DNA of 64,000 nt. Origin: Gemmatimonadota bacterium. Its GTDB lineage: Bacteria; Gemmatimonadota; Gemmatimonadetes; Gemmatimonadales; GWC2-71-9. The stretch lies in NCBI GenBank assembly GCA_016713785.1, contig JADJOM010000003.1, positions 682,001-746,000 of the forward strand. Direction: 5' to 3'. Each line of letters opens with the position of its first letter. The first letter of the stretch is position 1. The translations under genes and the position numbers were made by a program. Below, in pieces: positions 17,758 to 26,335 of this stretch. The notes below the pieces were generated by a model. It saw nothing but the letters and a program-made list of their open reading frames with translations, did not search any database and was not told the origin of the DNA.

Positions 17758-19383
17758 GTGGCCAAGACCCCCGGCACCACGCGGCCCCCCCGGCTGCGGG
17801 TGCTCGCCGAGGAGTACGAGGCACTCGCCGCCCGGCTGCGCCAGGGCGGCGGGTCCAAGCGCGTGGCGAAGATGCACGAGAAGGGGCAGCTCGCGCCCCG
17901 GGAGCGGGTGGAGGCGCTGCTCGACCCCGGCGCCCCGTGGTTCGAGCTCGGCCTGCTGATGGCCTACGACCAGTACGATGGCCAGGCGCCCGGCGCCGGG
18001 GTAATCACCGGCGTGGGCGTCGTCGAAGGCCGCGAGGTGGTGGTGGTGGCCAACGACGCCACCGTGAAGGCCGGCTCGTGGTGGCCCGAAACCATCCGCA
18101 AGATGCTGCGGGCCCAGGAAGTGGCCATGCGGCAACGCATCCCGATCATCTACCTGGTCGACTCCGCCGGCGTGAACCTGCCGTACCAGGGCGGGGTCTT
18201 CCCGGGACAGTACGGCGCCGCGCGGATCTTCTACTACAACTCGCTCATGCGGCGCTACCTCAACGTGCCGCAGATCAGCGCCGTGATGGGGAGCTGTATC
18301 GCCGGCGGGGCGTACCTGCCCGCGCTCTCCGACGTCATCTTCATGGTCGAGGGCACCAGCTTCATGGGCCTCGGCGGCCCCAACCTGGTCAAGGGTGCCA
18401 CCGGCCAGGTGGTGGACGCCGAGACCCTGGGCGGCGCCGCGATGCACACCTCGGTGTCGGCGGTGGCCCACTACCGCGCCGCCACCGATGCGGAGTGCCT
18501 CCGGATGGTGCGCGGGTACGTGGCCCGGCTGCCCCGCGCCGCGCTGCCGGCTCCGGCCGAGTACGCGCCGCCCAGCCGCCCCATCACCGACCTCTACGAC
18601 ATCCTCCCCGCAGACCACCGCATGTCGTACGACATGCACGCGGTGCTCGGCTGCCTGCTCGACGGCGGCCGGCTGGAGGAGTTCCAGCCCGACCTCGGCA
18701 AGGAACTGCTCTGCGGCCACGGCACCATCGAGGGCCATCCGGTGGCGGTGCTGGCCAACGCGCGCACCGTGATCAAGGGCAAGCCGGGCCAGATGCCACG
18801 GATCGGCGGCATCATCTACACCGAGAGCGCGGAGAAGGCAGCGTTCTTCATCGAGACCGCCAGCCGGCAGAGGATCCCGCTCCTGTTCGTGCAGGACGTG
18901 AGCGGGTTCATGGTGGGCCCCGACGCCGAACAGTCGGGGATCATCCGCGCCGGGGCCCGCTTCGTCGAGGCGATGTCCACCGCCGTGGTGCCGAAGATCG
19001 TGCTCACCCTCAACCACGCCTCGGGGGCGGGCTACTACGCCATGGCGGGGCAGGGGTTCGACCCCGATTTCATCGTGAGCTGGCCCACCGGGCGGATGGC
19101 GGTGATGGAGGGCGAGGCCGCCGTCGAGGCGGTGCACGGCGTGGAGCTGGCCAAGGCGCGTGCCGAGAAGCGCACGCCGGCGCCGGAGGTGGCCGCCGCC
19201 GCCGCCGCCATGCGCGCCGACTACGAGCACCAGCTCGACGCCAAGTACGCCGCCGCGCGGGGCTACGTCGACGCGATCATCGGCGCGGAGGAGACCCGGG
19301 ACATGCTGGCGTTCCTGCTGCGGGTCACGCGCGCCAACCCCGGCCCGCACATCGGGCCCTTCGTCCTGCCGCCCCTCGCATGA
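17758..19383 (+). CDS. Acyl-CoA carboxylase carboxyltransferase (beta) subunit
   Basis: A 541-residue crotonase-fold carboxyltransferase of the methylcrotonyl/geranyl/propionyl-CoA carboxylase beta class. Conserved glycine-rich blocks include MGSCIAGGAYLPALSD and SGAGYYAMAGQGFDPDF, with the FMGLGGPNLVKGATG segment resembling methylcrotonyl-CoA carboxylase beta. Length is normal. GTG at 17758 follows the B12 subunit by four bases. No biotin carboxylase or biotin carrier gene is in the window, so the alpha partner must be elsewhere. With AtuA genes downstream, an acyclic-terpenoid or leucine-type substrate is possible; propionyl-CoA feeding the mutase is the other option. Confidence 0.88.
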   Translation: MAKTPGTTRPPRLRVLAEEYEALAARLRQGGGSKRVAKMHEKGQLAPRERVEALLDPGAPWFELGLLMAYDQYDGQAPGAGVITGVGVVEGREVVVVANDATVKAGSWWPETIRKMLRAQEVAMRQRIPIIYLVDSAGVNLPYQGGVFPGQYGAARIFYYNSLMRRYLNVPQISAVMGSCIAGGAYLPALSDVIFMVEGTSFMGLGGPNLVKGATGQVVDAETLGGAAMHTSVSAVAHYRAATDAECLRMVRGYVARLPRAALPAPAEYAPPSRPITDLYDILPADHRMSYDMHAVLGCLLDGGRLEEFQPDLGKELLCGHGTIEGHPVAVLANARTVIKGKPGQMPRIGGIIYTESAEKAAFFIETASRQRIPLLFVQDVSGFMVGPDAEQSGIIRAGARFVEAMSTAVVPKIVLTLNHASGAGYYAMAGQGFDPDFIVSWPTGRMAVMEGEAAVEAVHGVELAKARAEKRTPAPEVAAAAAAMRADYEHQLDAKYAAARGYVDAIIGAEETRDMLAFLLRVTRANPGPHIGPFVLPPLA

Positions 19384-22211
19384 GCGGGCAGCGGACCGTC
19401 CTGGGAGCCGCCGGGCTCCTCACGTTGCTGGGCTGCGGCGGCGGGCCGGCGGTGCGCCCCAGCGTGGATCCGGCGCGGACCGCTCCCGTGGCGCCGCCCG
19501 CCCCGAGCCGGCCCGCGGAGCCCGAACCGCAGCCCATCCTGCCGCCGCTCGAGGCCTACCTCCGCGGCTGGATGCCCCTGGCCCCGACCGGCATCCCCGA
19601 GTTCCTCAAGGCCCACCCGACCTACGATGGCCGCGGTGTCCTGATCGCCATCCTCGACAGCGGGCTCGACCCCGCCATCCCCGGGCTCGACAGCACCACC
19701 ACCGGGGAACGGAAGATCCTCGACCTCCGCGACTTCTCGGGCGAGGGACGGATCGCCCTGGCGCCGGTGGCGCCGGTGGGCGACGAGTTCGTGGTGGGGA
19801 GCCGCCGCCTCCGCGGCGCCGGGCGGCTCCGCGCGGTGGCCATGGCCGATCGCTACTACGCCGGCACCATCGCCGAACTGGCGCTGGGCAAGCTGCCCGC
19901 CGCGGACCTGAACGGCGACCGCGATGACGCCGACACGCTCGCCGTGGTGGTGGGCCGCGCCAGCGACGGCTGGGTGCTCCTGGCCGATACCGACGGCGAC
20001 GGCACGCTCGAGGATGAGCGCCCGGTCCGGGACTTCCTTGCCGGCCGTGAGACCTTTGCCTGGCGCACCGGGTCCCGGGCGGCCCAGGTGACCATCGCGG
20101 CCAACTTCGCCACCGGCGCCGATGGAGGCCCGCAGCTCGACCTCTACTTCGACACCAGCGCCCACGGCTCGCACGTGGGCGGCATCGCCGCCGCCCACCG
20201 GCTCTACGGCGTCACCGGCTTCGAGGGCGTGGCCCCGGGCGCCTACCTGCTCGGACTCAAGATCGCCAACAACGCGCAGGGTGGCATCTCGACCACCGGC
20301 AGCATGATCCGGGCGGTGGAGTACGCCATCCGGTTTGCGCAGGGCCGCCGGCTCCCGCTGGTCATCAACATGAGCTTCGGGGTCGGGAACGAGGCGGAGG
20401 GCGCGGCCCGCATCGACCAGATGCTGGACTCCGTGCTGGCGCTGCACCCCGAGGTGGCCTTCACGCTGAGCGCCGGCAACGATGGGCCGGGGCTCTCCAC
20501 CCTCGGCTACCCCGGCTCCGCCAGCCGCTCGATCACCGTCGGCGCCACCTTCCCGGTGGTGTTCCTCGGCGCCAGCGGACGCTCGGGCGATCCGATCGCC
20601 TACTTCAGCTCCCGCGGCGGGGAACTCGCCAAGCCGGACATCGTGGCGCCCGGCCTGGCCTATTCCAGCGTGCCCCGGTGGGACACCGGGGACGAGCGGA
20701 AGGCGGGCACCAGCATGGCGGCTCCGCACGTCGCGGGGCTCGTGGCGCTGCTCTACTCCGCCCAGGCGCAGGCCGGCCGGCCGCCGGATGCGCGGCAGGT
20801 GCGTCAGGCCCTCATGGTCACCGCCCGGCCGCTGGCCGCGGGGAGCTATCTCGACGATGGCACCGGTCAACCCGATGTGGGGCGCGCGTGGCGCTGGCTG
20901 GCCCAGGGGCGCGCCCTGCCGGAGGTGGCGGTGCGCACCACCGACGGGCGCGGCAGCGCCGCGTATCGCATCACCCGGCTGGGCGCGGCGCCCGACACCG
21001 CGTTCGGGTTCGTGGTGGCCCTGGCTGCGGGCGCCGCCCCGGTGGAAGTCACGCTGCGCTCGGGGGCCGACTGGCTCGCCGCGCCGGCGCGCGTCACCCT
21101 CGCGCCCGGGAGCACCAGCATCACGCTCCGCGCGGGGCCATCGGCCTTCGCGGAGCCCGGGGTCCGCACCGGCGTGGTGACCGGCTGGACCACCGACACC
21201 GCGGCGGGCCCGCTGTTCCGGCTGGTGACCACCGTCGTCGTTGCCGACACCGGCGCCACCATCGTGGCCGACCTCGGTCGGCTCGCGGCGGGGGCCACGG
21301 CGCGTGCCTTCTTCGAGGCGATGCCGCAGCGGCCCTTCGCCGTCGCGGTCTCCACCCGCGATCCCGGGGAGCAGGTGCTGGCCTACCTGCACGAGCCCGG
21401 CGGGCAGCCCTACCGCGAGGAGAGCGGCATCGGCGCGGGATCCGGCGAGGCGGCGGGGGTGTACGTGGTCGATGCCCGCGATGTCGTGCCGGGGTTCTAC
21501 GAGGCCGCCGTGGTGGCGCCGCCCCTCGACGGCGCTGCGGCCGACCTGATCGTGCAGCAGAGCCCGGTCACGATCGCCGCCGCGCGCGACGCCCGGGGCA
21601 TCGGCATCGCGCTCGGGAACCTCACCCCCGATGCCGTGACCACGGACCCCTTCGTGGTGCTGGTGGGCGCCGAGCGTCACGCCCGGGTGGAATCCCGGGG
21701 CGCGGCGGTGGAGCGGGTGCGCTTCCCGATCCCGGGCTGGGCGGTGCACGCGGCGGTGGACGTCGAGATGGATCGCGCGGCGTGGCCCCAGTTCACCGAC
21801 TTCGGCGTGACCCTGCTCGGGGAGGACGGGCGGCAGCTGGGCAAGGCGCCGCTCAACTACGCCTTCGGGCGGCTGCACGTCGATCTTCCCGCCGCCCGCG
21901 TCGGGGCGGCGGATGGCGCGGCGGAGGTCGCCCTCTTCCCCGGGCTGGCCGACCCGGCCGGCAGCCGGCCCTGGTCGGCGCGGGTCTCCATCCGGCTGTA
22001 CGCCGATTCGGCGCACGTGAGCCGCCTGTCCGGTGAGCCGCTCACCGTGCCGGCGCACGGCGGCGCCACCCTGACCATTCCCATGAAGGAGCCGGGATTC
22101 GTCCCCGGCCCCGGATTCGTCCCCCTCGGCATCGTCGTTGTCCCCGAGGACGAACGCACCTGGACCCTCGAGGTCCCGCTCCCGGCGCCGGAGGCGCCGC
22201 TTCACCCATGA
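19380..22211 (+). CDS. Tripeptidyl-peptidase-II-like S8 lipoprotein protease
   Basis: A 943-residue exported subtilase. The signal ends in a lipobox LTLLGC with Cys19. The catalytic triad is Asp93 (AILDSGLDP), His262 (HGSHVGG) and Ser445 (GTSMAAPHVAG), with oxyanion Asn367 (SAGNDGPGLSTLG). Phrases such as YDGRGVLIAILDSGLDP, and about 170 residues inserted between Asp and His, resemble eukaryotic TPPII more than secreted subtilisins. A long C-terminal beta-rich region (about 500-943) follows. ATG overlaps the carboxyltransferase stop and the stop overlaps the AtuA start, so it is embedded in the acyl-CoA operon. It may trim peptides in the periplasm; why it sits here is unclear. Confidence 0.88.
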   Translation: MSGQRTVLGAAGLLTLLGCGGGPAVRPSVDPARTAPVAPPAPSRPAEPEPQPILPPLEAYLRGWMPLAPTGIPEFLKAHPTYDGRGVLIAILDSGLDPAIPGLDSTTTGERKILDLRDFSGEGRIALAPVAPVGDEFVVGSRRLRGAGRLRAVAMADRYYAGTIAELALGKLPAADLNGDRDDADTLAVVVGRASDGWVLLADTDGDGTLEDERPVRDFLAGRETFAWRTGSRAAQVTIAANFATGADGGPQLDLYFDTSAHGSHVGGIAAAHRLYGVTGFEGVAPGAYLLGLKIANNAQGGISTTGSMIRAVEYAIRFAQGRRLPLVINMSFGVGNEAEGAARIDQMLDSVLALHPEVAFTLSAGNDGPGLSTLGYPGSASRSITVGATFPVVFLGASGRSGDPIAYFSSRGGELAKPDIVAPGLAYSSVPRWDTGDERKAGTSMAAPHVAGLVALLYSAQAQAGRPPDARQVRQALMVTARPLAAGSYLDDGTGQPDVGRAWRWLAQGRALPEVAVRTTDGRGSAAYRITRLGAAPDTAFGFVVALAAGAAPVEVTLRSGADWLAAPARVTLAPGSTSITLRAGPSAFAEPGVRTGVVTGWTTDTAAGPLFRLVTTVVVADTGATIVADLGRLAAGATARAFFEAMPQRPFAVAVSTRDPGEQVLAYLHEPGGQPYREESGIGAGSGEAAGVYVVDARDVVPGFYEAAVVAPPLDGAAADLIVQQSPVTIAAARDARGIGIALGNLTPDAVTTDPFVVLVGAERHARVESRGAAVERVRFPIPGWAVHAAVDVEMDRAAWPQFTDFGVTLLGEDGRQLGKAPLNYAFGRLHVDLPAARVGAADGAAEVALFPGLADPAGSRPWSARVSIRLYADSAHVSRLSGEPLTVPAHGGATLTIPMKEPGFVPGPGFVPLGIVVVPEDERTWTLEVPLPAPEAPLHP

Positions 22212-23584
22212 CCGACCGCATCGTCCGCGTCGCCGCGGGACAGGGCTTCTGGGGGGACTGGCTGGAGGCCCCCGTCCGCCAGGTCCAGGGCGGCCCGATC
22301 GACTACCTGATGATGGACTACCTCGCCGAGGTGACCATGTCCATCATGCAGAAGCAGAAGTCGCGCGACCCGCGCTACGGCTACGCCCGTGACTTCGTCC
22401 CCCTGATGGAGCGGATCCTCCCCGACATCGCCGCGAAGGGGATCAAGGTCACCAGCAACGCGGGGGGCGTGAACCCGCGGGCCTGCGCCGAGGCGGTGCG
22501 CGAGGCCGCCCGGACGCTCGGGCTCTCGGAGCGGGTGAGGATCGCGCTGGTGAGCGGCGATGACATCCTGCCGCGGCTCGACGAGCTGCTGGCCAAGGGC
22601 CACGCCCTGCGCGACCTCGACACCGGCCGCCCGCTCACCGACATCCGCGACAAGGTCCTCTCCGCCAACGCCTACCTCGGCATGGCGCCGATGGTCGAGG
22701 CGCTCCGGCGGGGCGCGCAGGTGGTGATCACCGGCCGGGTCACCGACACCGGCCTGACGCTGGGGCCGCTGTTCCACGAGTTCGGCTGGGACCCCCAGGA
22801 CTGGGACAAGGTGGCCGCCGGCACCGTGGCGGGGCACATCATCGAGTGCGGCGCCCAGTCGAGCGGCGGCAACCTGCTGCGCGACTGGCGCAAGGTGAAG
22901 GGCCTCGCCAACCCGGGCTTCCCGATCGTCGAGGCCCGCGCCGACGGCAGCTTCACGGTCACCAAGCACCCGGGCACCGGCGGCGTGGTCAACCTGGCGA
23001 GCGTCACCGAGCAGCTGGTCTACGAGATGGGCGATCCGCACACCTACATCACCCCCGACGGGATCGCCGACTTCACCTCCATCCAGCTCAAGGCCGCGGG
23101 CCGCGACCGGGTGCGGGTGAGCGGGATCCGCGGCCGGCCGCGCACCGACATGCTCAAGGTGTCCATCGCCTACTTCTACGGGTACAAGGCGGTCGGGACC
23201 CTGGTGTACAGCTGGCCCGAGGCCTACGACAAGGCCCGGGCCGCCGATCGCATCCTGCGCCGGCGCCTGGACGACCTGGGCCTCCGCTTCGAGCAGGTGC
23301 TCACCGAGTATGTCGGCGTCGACGCCACCCACGGCCCGCTCTCGGGGCCGCCCGATCCCGAGGCCCCGGAGGTGCAGCTGCGCGTCGGGGTCCGCGGGCC
23401 CGACAAGGCGGCGGTGGAGCGGTTCACCCGCGAGATCGCGCCGCTGGTGCTCACCGGCCCGCCGAGCGTCACCGGGTTCGCGGGCGGCCGGCCGGAGGTG
23501 CAGGAGGTGGTGGCGTACTGGCCCGCGCTCATCGACCGGACCGAGATCGAACCGCACGTGCGGGTGGAGGTGCTCGATGCCTAA
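22208..23584 (+). CDS. AtuA-family protein (acyclic terpene utilisation, DUF1446)
   Basis: A 458-residue AtuA-like protein. Characteristic stretches include GGPIDYLMMDYLAEVTMSIM near the N terminus, SNAGGVNPRACAEAV, ANAYLGMAPMVEALRRGAQV and VITGRVTDTGLTLGPL. AtuA is required for citronellol/geraniol catabolism in Pseudomonas, but its reaction is not defined and homologues occur in many acyl-CoA operons. ATG overlaps the protease stop. Its own stop overlaps the small AtuA-related gene by 8 bases. Confidence 0.85.
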   Translation: MTDRIVRVAAGQGFWGDWLEAPVRQVQGGPIDYLMMDYLAEVTMSIMQKQKSRDPRYGYARDFVPLMERILPDIAAKGIKVTSNAGGVNPRACAEAVREAARTLGLSERVRIALVSGDDILPRLDELLAKGHALRDLDTGRPLTDIRDKVLSANAYLGMAPMVEALRRGAQVVITGRVTDTGLTLGPLFHEFGWDPQDWDKVAAGTVAGHIIECGAQSSGGNLLRDWRKVKGLANPGFPIVEARADGSFTVTKHPGTGGVVNLASVTEQLVYEMGDPHTYITPDGIADFTSIQLKAAGRDRVRVSGIRGRPRTDMLKVSIAYFYGYKAVGTLVYSWPEAYDKARAADRILRRRLDDLGLRFEQVLTEYVGVDATHGPLSGPPDPEAPEVQLRVGVRGPDKAAVERFTREIAPLVLTGPPSVTGFAGGRPEVQEVVAYWPALIDRTEIEPHVRVEVLDA

Positions 23585-23930
23585 GGTCCAGCTCCGCTGG
23601 CTCGCCCACGCCCGCTCGGGCGACAAGGGCGACACCGCCAACGTCGGCCTGATCGCGCTCGACCCGGCGTGGTACCCGCTGCTGGTCAAGGAAGTCACCC
23701 GCGCGCGCGTGGCCCGGCACTTCAAGGGCATGGTCAAGGGCGTGGATCGCTTCGAGCTGCCCAACCTCTCGGCGCTCAACTTCCTGCTCCACGGCGCGCT
23801 CGACGGCGGCGGCACCATCTCGCTCAAGACCGATGCCCAGGGCAAGGTCTACTCCACCGCGCTCCTGCGCCTGGAGATCGACGTGCCGCCTGCGGTGGCC
23901 CGCCAGCTCAAGCGCACCCGTGCCGGCTGA
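23577..23930 (+). CDS. Small AtuA-related protein
   Basis: A 117-residue protein matching the small domain that follows or is fused to AtuA in many genomes. The hallmark is HARSGDKGDTANVGLIA near residue 10, followed by a NFLLHGALDGGG segment. It probably forms a complex with the 458-residue AtuA protein. ATG at 23577 overlaps the AtuA stop. Confidence 0.82.
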   Translation: MPKVQLRWLAHARSGDKGDTANVGLIALDPAWYPLLVKEVTRARVARHFKGMVKGVDRFELPNLSALNFLLHGALDGGGTISLKTDAQGKVYSTALLRLEIDVPPAVARQLKRTRAG

Positions 23931-23943
23931 GCCGGGGGCCCCC

Positions 23944-24699
23944 GTGTCGTCGCTCCTGACCACGGTCGAGGCAGGCGTCCTGACCCTGACGCTCAATCGT
24001 CCGGAGAAGCGCAACGCGGTCGACCTGTCCACGGTCGACGCGCTGCGCGCCGCGCTGGCCCACGCCAGCCTCGACCCCACGGCGCGGGTGGTGGTGCTGC
24101 GCGGGGCGGGGAAGGACTTCTGCGCCGGCGCCGACCTCGAGGAGCTGCTGGCTTCCGCGCACCTGCCACCGGACGAGAACGAGCGCAACGCCCGCCGCCT
24201 GGGCGAGGTGTTCCTGGCCATCCGGGAGCTCGAGAAGCCGGTCGTGGCGGTGGTGCACGGCCGGGCCCTGGCCGGCGGCGCGGGGCTGGCGACCGCCTGC
24301 GACCTGGTGCTGGCCGCCGACACCGCGCAGCTGGGCTACCCCGAGATCCAGCGCGGCTTCGTGCCGGCGATGGTCATGACGATGCTGCGGCGCCAGGTGG
24401 GAGAAAAGGTGGCGTTCGACCTCGTGAGCACCGGCCGCCTGCTCGGCGCCGAGGAGGCCCGGCTGGCGGGGCTGGTCTCCCGGGTGGTCCCGGCGGACCG
24501 GCTCGACGCGGAGGCGGGCGCCCTGTTGCAGCAGCTCGCCTCGGCCAGCGCCTCGGCGCTGGCCCTCACCAAGCGACTGCTCTACCAGCTCGACGGCCCC
24601 TCCTTCCGTGATGGCATTGCCCTCGGCGCGCGCATCAACGCCCTGGCGCGCATGCACCCCGATTTCGCCGCCGCGATCGAGCGGTTCCTCCAGAAGTGA
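23944..24699 (+). CDS. Enoyl-CoA hydratase/isomerase family protein
   Basis: A 251-residue crotonase-fold protein. The N-terminal LTLNRPEKRNAVDL, oxyanion-hole block DFCAGADLEEL and second block GRALAGGAGLATACDLVLA are all present. The position of the usual second glutamate falls in LGYPEIQRGFVPAMV, which retains Glu. It may hydrate an enoyl-CoA such as 3-methylglutaconyl-CoA or a terpenoid-derived analogue, consistent with the AtuA and carboxyltransferase genes. GTG at 23944 is favoured by a GGGGG run upstream; a GTG at 23920 is the alternative. Confidence 0.88.
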   Translation: MSSLLTTVEAGVLTLTLNRPEKRNAVDLSTVDALRAALAHASLDPTARVVVLRGAGKDFCAGADLEELLASAHLPPDENERNARRLGEVFLAIRELEKPVVAVVHGRALAGGAGLATACDLVLAADTAQLGYPEIQRGFVPAMVMTMLRRQVGEKVAFDLVSTGRLLGAEEARLAGLVSRVVPADRLDAEAGALLQQLASASASALALTKRLLYQLDGPSFRDGIALGARINALARMHPDFAAAIERFLQK

Positions 24700-24866
24700 A
24701 CCTCCGGCTGACCCCCGCCGCCGTGCGGCTGTTCTTCGCGGTGCTCGGCTTCCTCCTGGCCGGGGCCGGCGTGGCGCTCGACAACCGCTACCTGGTCTGG
24801 GCAGCCATGGCGGTCCTGGCCGGGGCACTGGCCCTCCGGCTCTACCTCCGCCGCCGCGGAGGCTGA
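24696..24866 (+). CDS. Small two-helix membrane protein
   Basis: A 56-residue frame starts with GTG overlapping the enoyl-CoA hydratase stop (GTGA, the linkage used elsewhere in this operon). It encodes two hydrophobic helices (about 10-27 and 33-50) separated by a short DNRY loop, with an Arg-rich C terminus (LRRRGG) that suggests an inside anchor. No family is recognised. The overlap, hydrophobic pattern and codon use support a real gene. Bases 24872-24886 after it form a small GC hairpin. Confidence 0.6.
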   Translation: MNLRLTPAAVRLFFAVLGFLLAGAGVALDNRYLVWAAMAVLAGALALRLYLRRRGG

Positions 24867-24943
24867 GCGCGGCGGGGTTTCCCCGCGCCCCTCCGCGTTC
24901 GCCGGTGCCCTGGCCGGCAGGCACCCGCCGCTATCGTGGCGGC

Positions 24944-26332
24944 ATGACCCCGCTCGCCGAACGCATCGCGGAGGCGCGCCGCCTCCTGCACGGACACTAC
25001 GGCTTCCAGGACTTCCGGCCGCTGCAGCGACGGGTGGTCCAGTCGGTGCTCGCCGGTCGCGATACCCTCGCGGTGCTGCCCACGGGCGGCGGCAAGTCCA
25101 TCTGCTTCCAGGTGCCGGCGCTGGTGCTCGGCGGGCTCACCGTGGTGATCTCGCCGCTGGTGGCGCTGATGCAGGACCAGGTCGGTGCCCTGGTGCGCCG
25201 AGGCATCGGCGCCGCCACCCTCAACTCCCTCCTCCCCGCCGAGGAGCAGGCCGCCATCCTGGCCCGGCTGGCCGGCGGTGACCTGCGGTTGCTGTATGTC
25301 TCTCCCGAGCGCGCTCCCACCCTGGCGCTCGACCTGCTCCGGCGCGGGCTGCGGGCGCGGCTGCTCGCCATCGACGAGGCCCACTGCATCACGGAGTGGG
25401 GGCACGACTTCCGGCCCGCCTTCAGGTGCCTGGCGCAGGTCCGGGAGGAGCTGGGACGGCCCGCCGTCGTGGCCCTCACCGGCAGCGCCACCGCCCCCGT
25501 GCGCGACGACATCGTCACCTCGCTGGCGCTCACACGCCCCGACATCCACCTCGGCTCCTTCGACCGGCCCAACCTCCGCTTTCGGGTGGAGCTGCTGCGC
25601 AGTCCCTCCGAACGCCTGCCACGCACCCGCGCCCTGCTGGCCGATCGCCCCGGACTGAGCATTGTCTACGTGCCCACGCGCAACAGCGCCGACGCCGTGG
25701 CCCAGGCGCTCTGGTTCGCCGGGCATCGGGCCGCGCCCTACCACGCCGGGCTCACCCGGGAGCGTCGCGCGGAGGTCCTGGAGCGGTTCGTCGCCGAACA
25801 GCTCGACGTGGTCGTGGCCACCTCGGCCTTCGGGATGGGCATCGATGCCCCACGGGTGCGGCTGGTGGTGCACTGGGGGATGCCGCCGACTCCGGAGTCG
25901 TACTACCAGGAGGCCGGCCGCGCCGGCCGGGATGGCCAGGAGGCCCGCTGCATCCTGCTGCATCATTCGGCAGACCCCGAGATCCACAGGCGCCAGCTCG
26001 ATGTCACCTTCCCTCCACGCAAGGTGCTGGAACAGCTCTGGGCGGATCCCGCCAGCCGACCCCGTCACCCGAAGGCCGTGGTGGCCGCGGCGGATCGCCT
26101 GCGGGCAGAGCTGGGCGGCGCCGCCGGGGATGCCGGCTGGGTCAGGGTGGCGCGCCGCAGGGCCGCCGCGGCTGAGCGGCTGCGGGTGATGGAAGCCTAC
26201 GCCACGCGGCCGCTGTGCCGACGGGTGCTGCTCCTGGGGTACTTCGGTGAGGTGTGCACGGGCTGCGGCACCTGTGACGTCTGCACCCGCGCCTCGCCGC
26301 GTGGCATCCGGCGGTTGCTGCGTGTATTCTGA
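24944..26332 (+). CDS. recQ: RecQ-family ATP-dependent DNA helicase
   Basis: A 462-residue superfamily 2 helicase. Motif 0 is FRPLQ and Walker A is PTGGGKS at 46-52. The DEAH box is at 144-147 and the aromatic-rich loop is ITEWGHDFRPAF. The RecQ motif VI YYQEAGRAGRDG is intact. The C terminus has the zinc cysteines in CTGCGTCDVC. It is shorter than E. coli RecQ (about 610) and lacks an HRDC domain, as in short bacterial RecQ forms. ATG at 24944; TATCGT ending 7 nt upstream could give a leaderless message. Confidence 0.94.
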   Translation: MTPLAERIAEARRLLHGHYGFQDFRPLQRRVVQSVLAGRDTLAVLPTGGGKSICFQVPALVLGGLTVVISPLVALMQDQVGALVRRGIGAATLNSLLPAEEQAAILARLAGGDLRLLYVSPERAPTLALDLLRRGLRARLLAIDEAHCITEWGHDFRPAFRCLAQVREELGRPAVVALTGSATAPVRDDIVTSLALTRPDIHLGSFDRPNLRFRVELLRSPSERLPRTRALLADRPGLSIVYVPTRNSADAVAQALWFAGHRAAPYHAGLTRERRAEVLERFVAEQLDVVVATSAFGMGIDAPRVRLVVHWGMPPTPESYYQEAGRAGRDGQEARCILLHHSADPEIHRRQLDVTFPPRKVLEQLWADPASRPRHPKAVVAAADRLRAELGGAAGDAGWVRVARRRAAAAERLRVMEAYATRPLCRRVLLLGYFGEVCTGCGTCDVCTRASPRGIRRLLRVF

Positions 26333-26335
26333 CGC

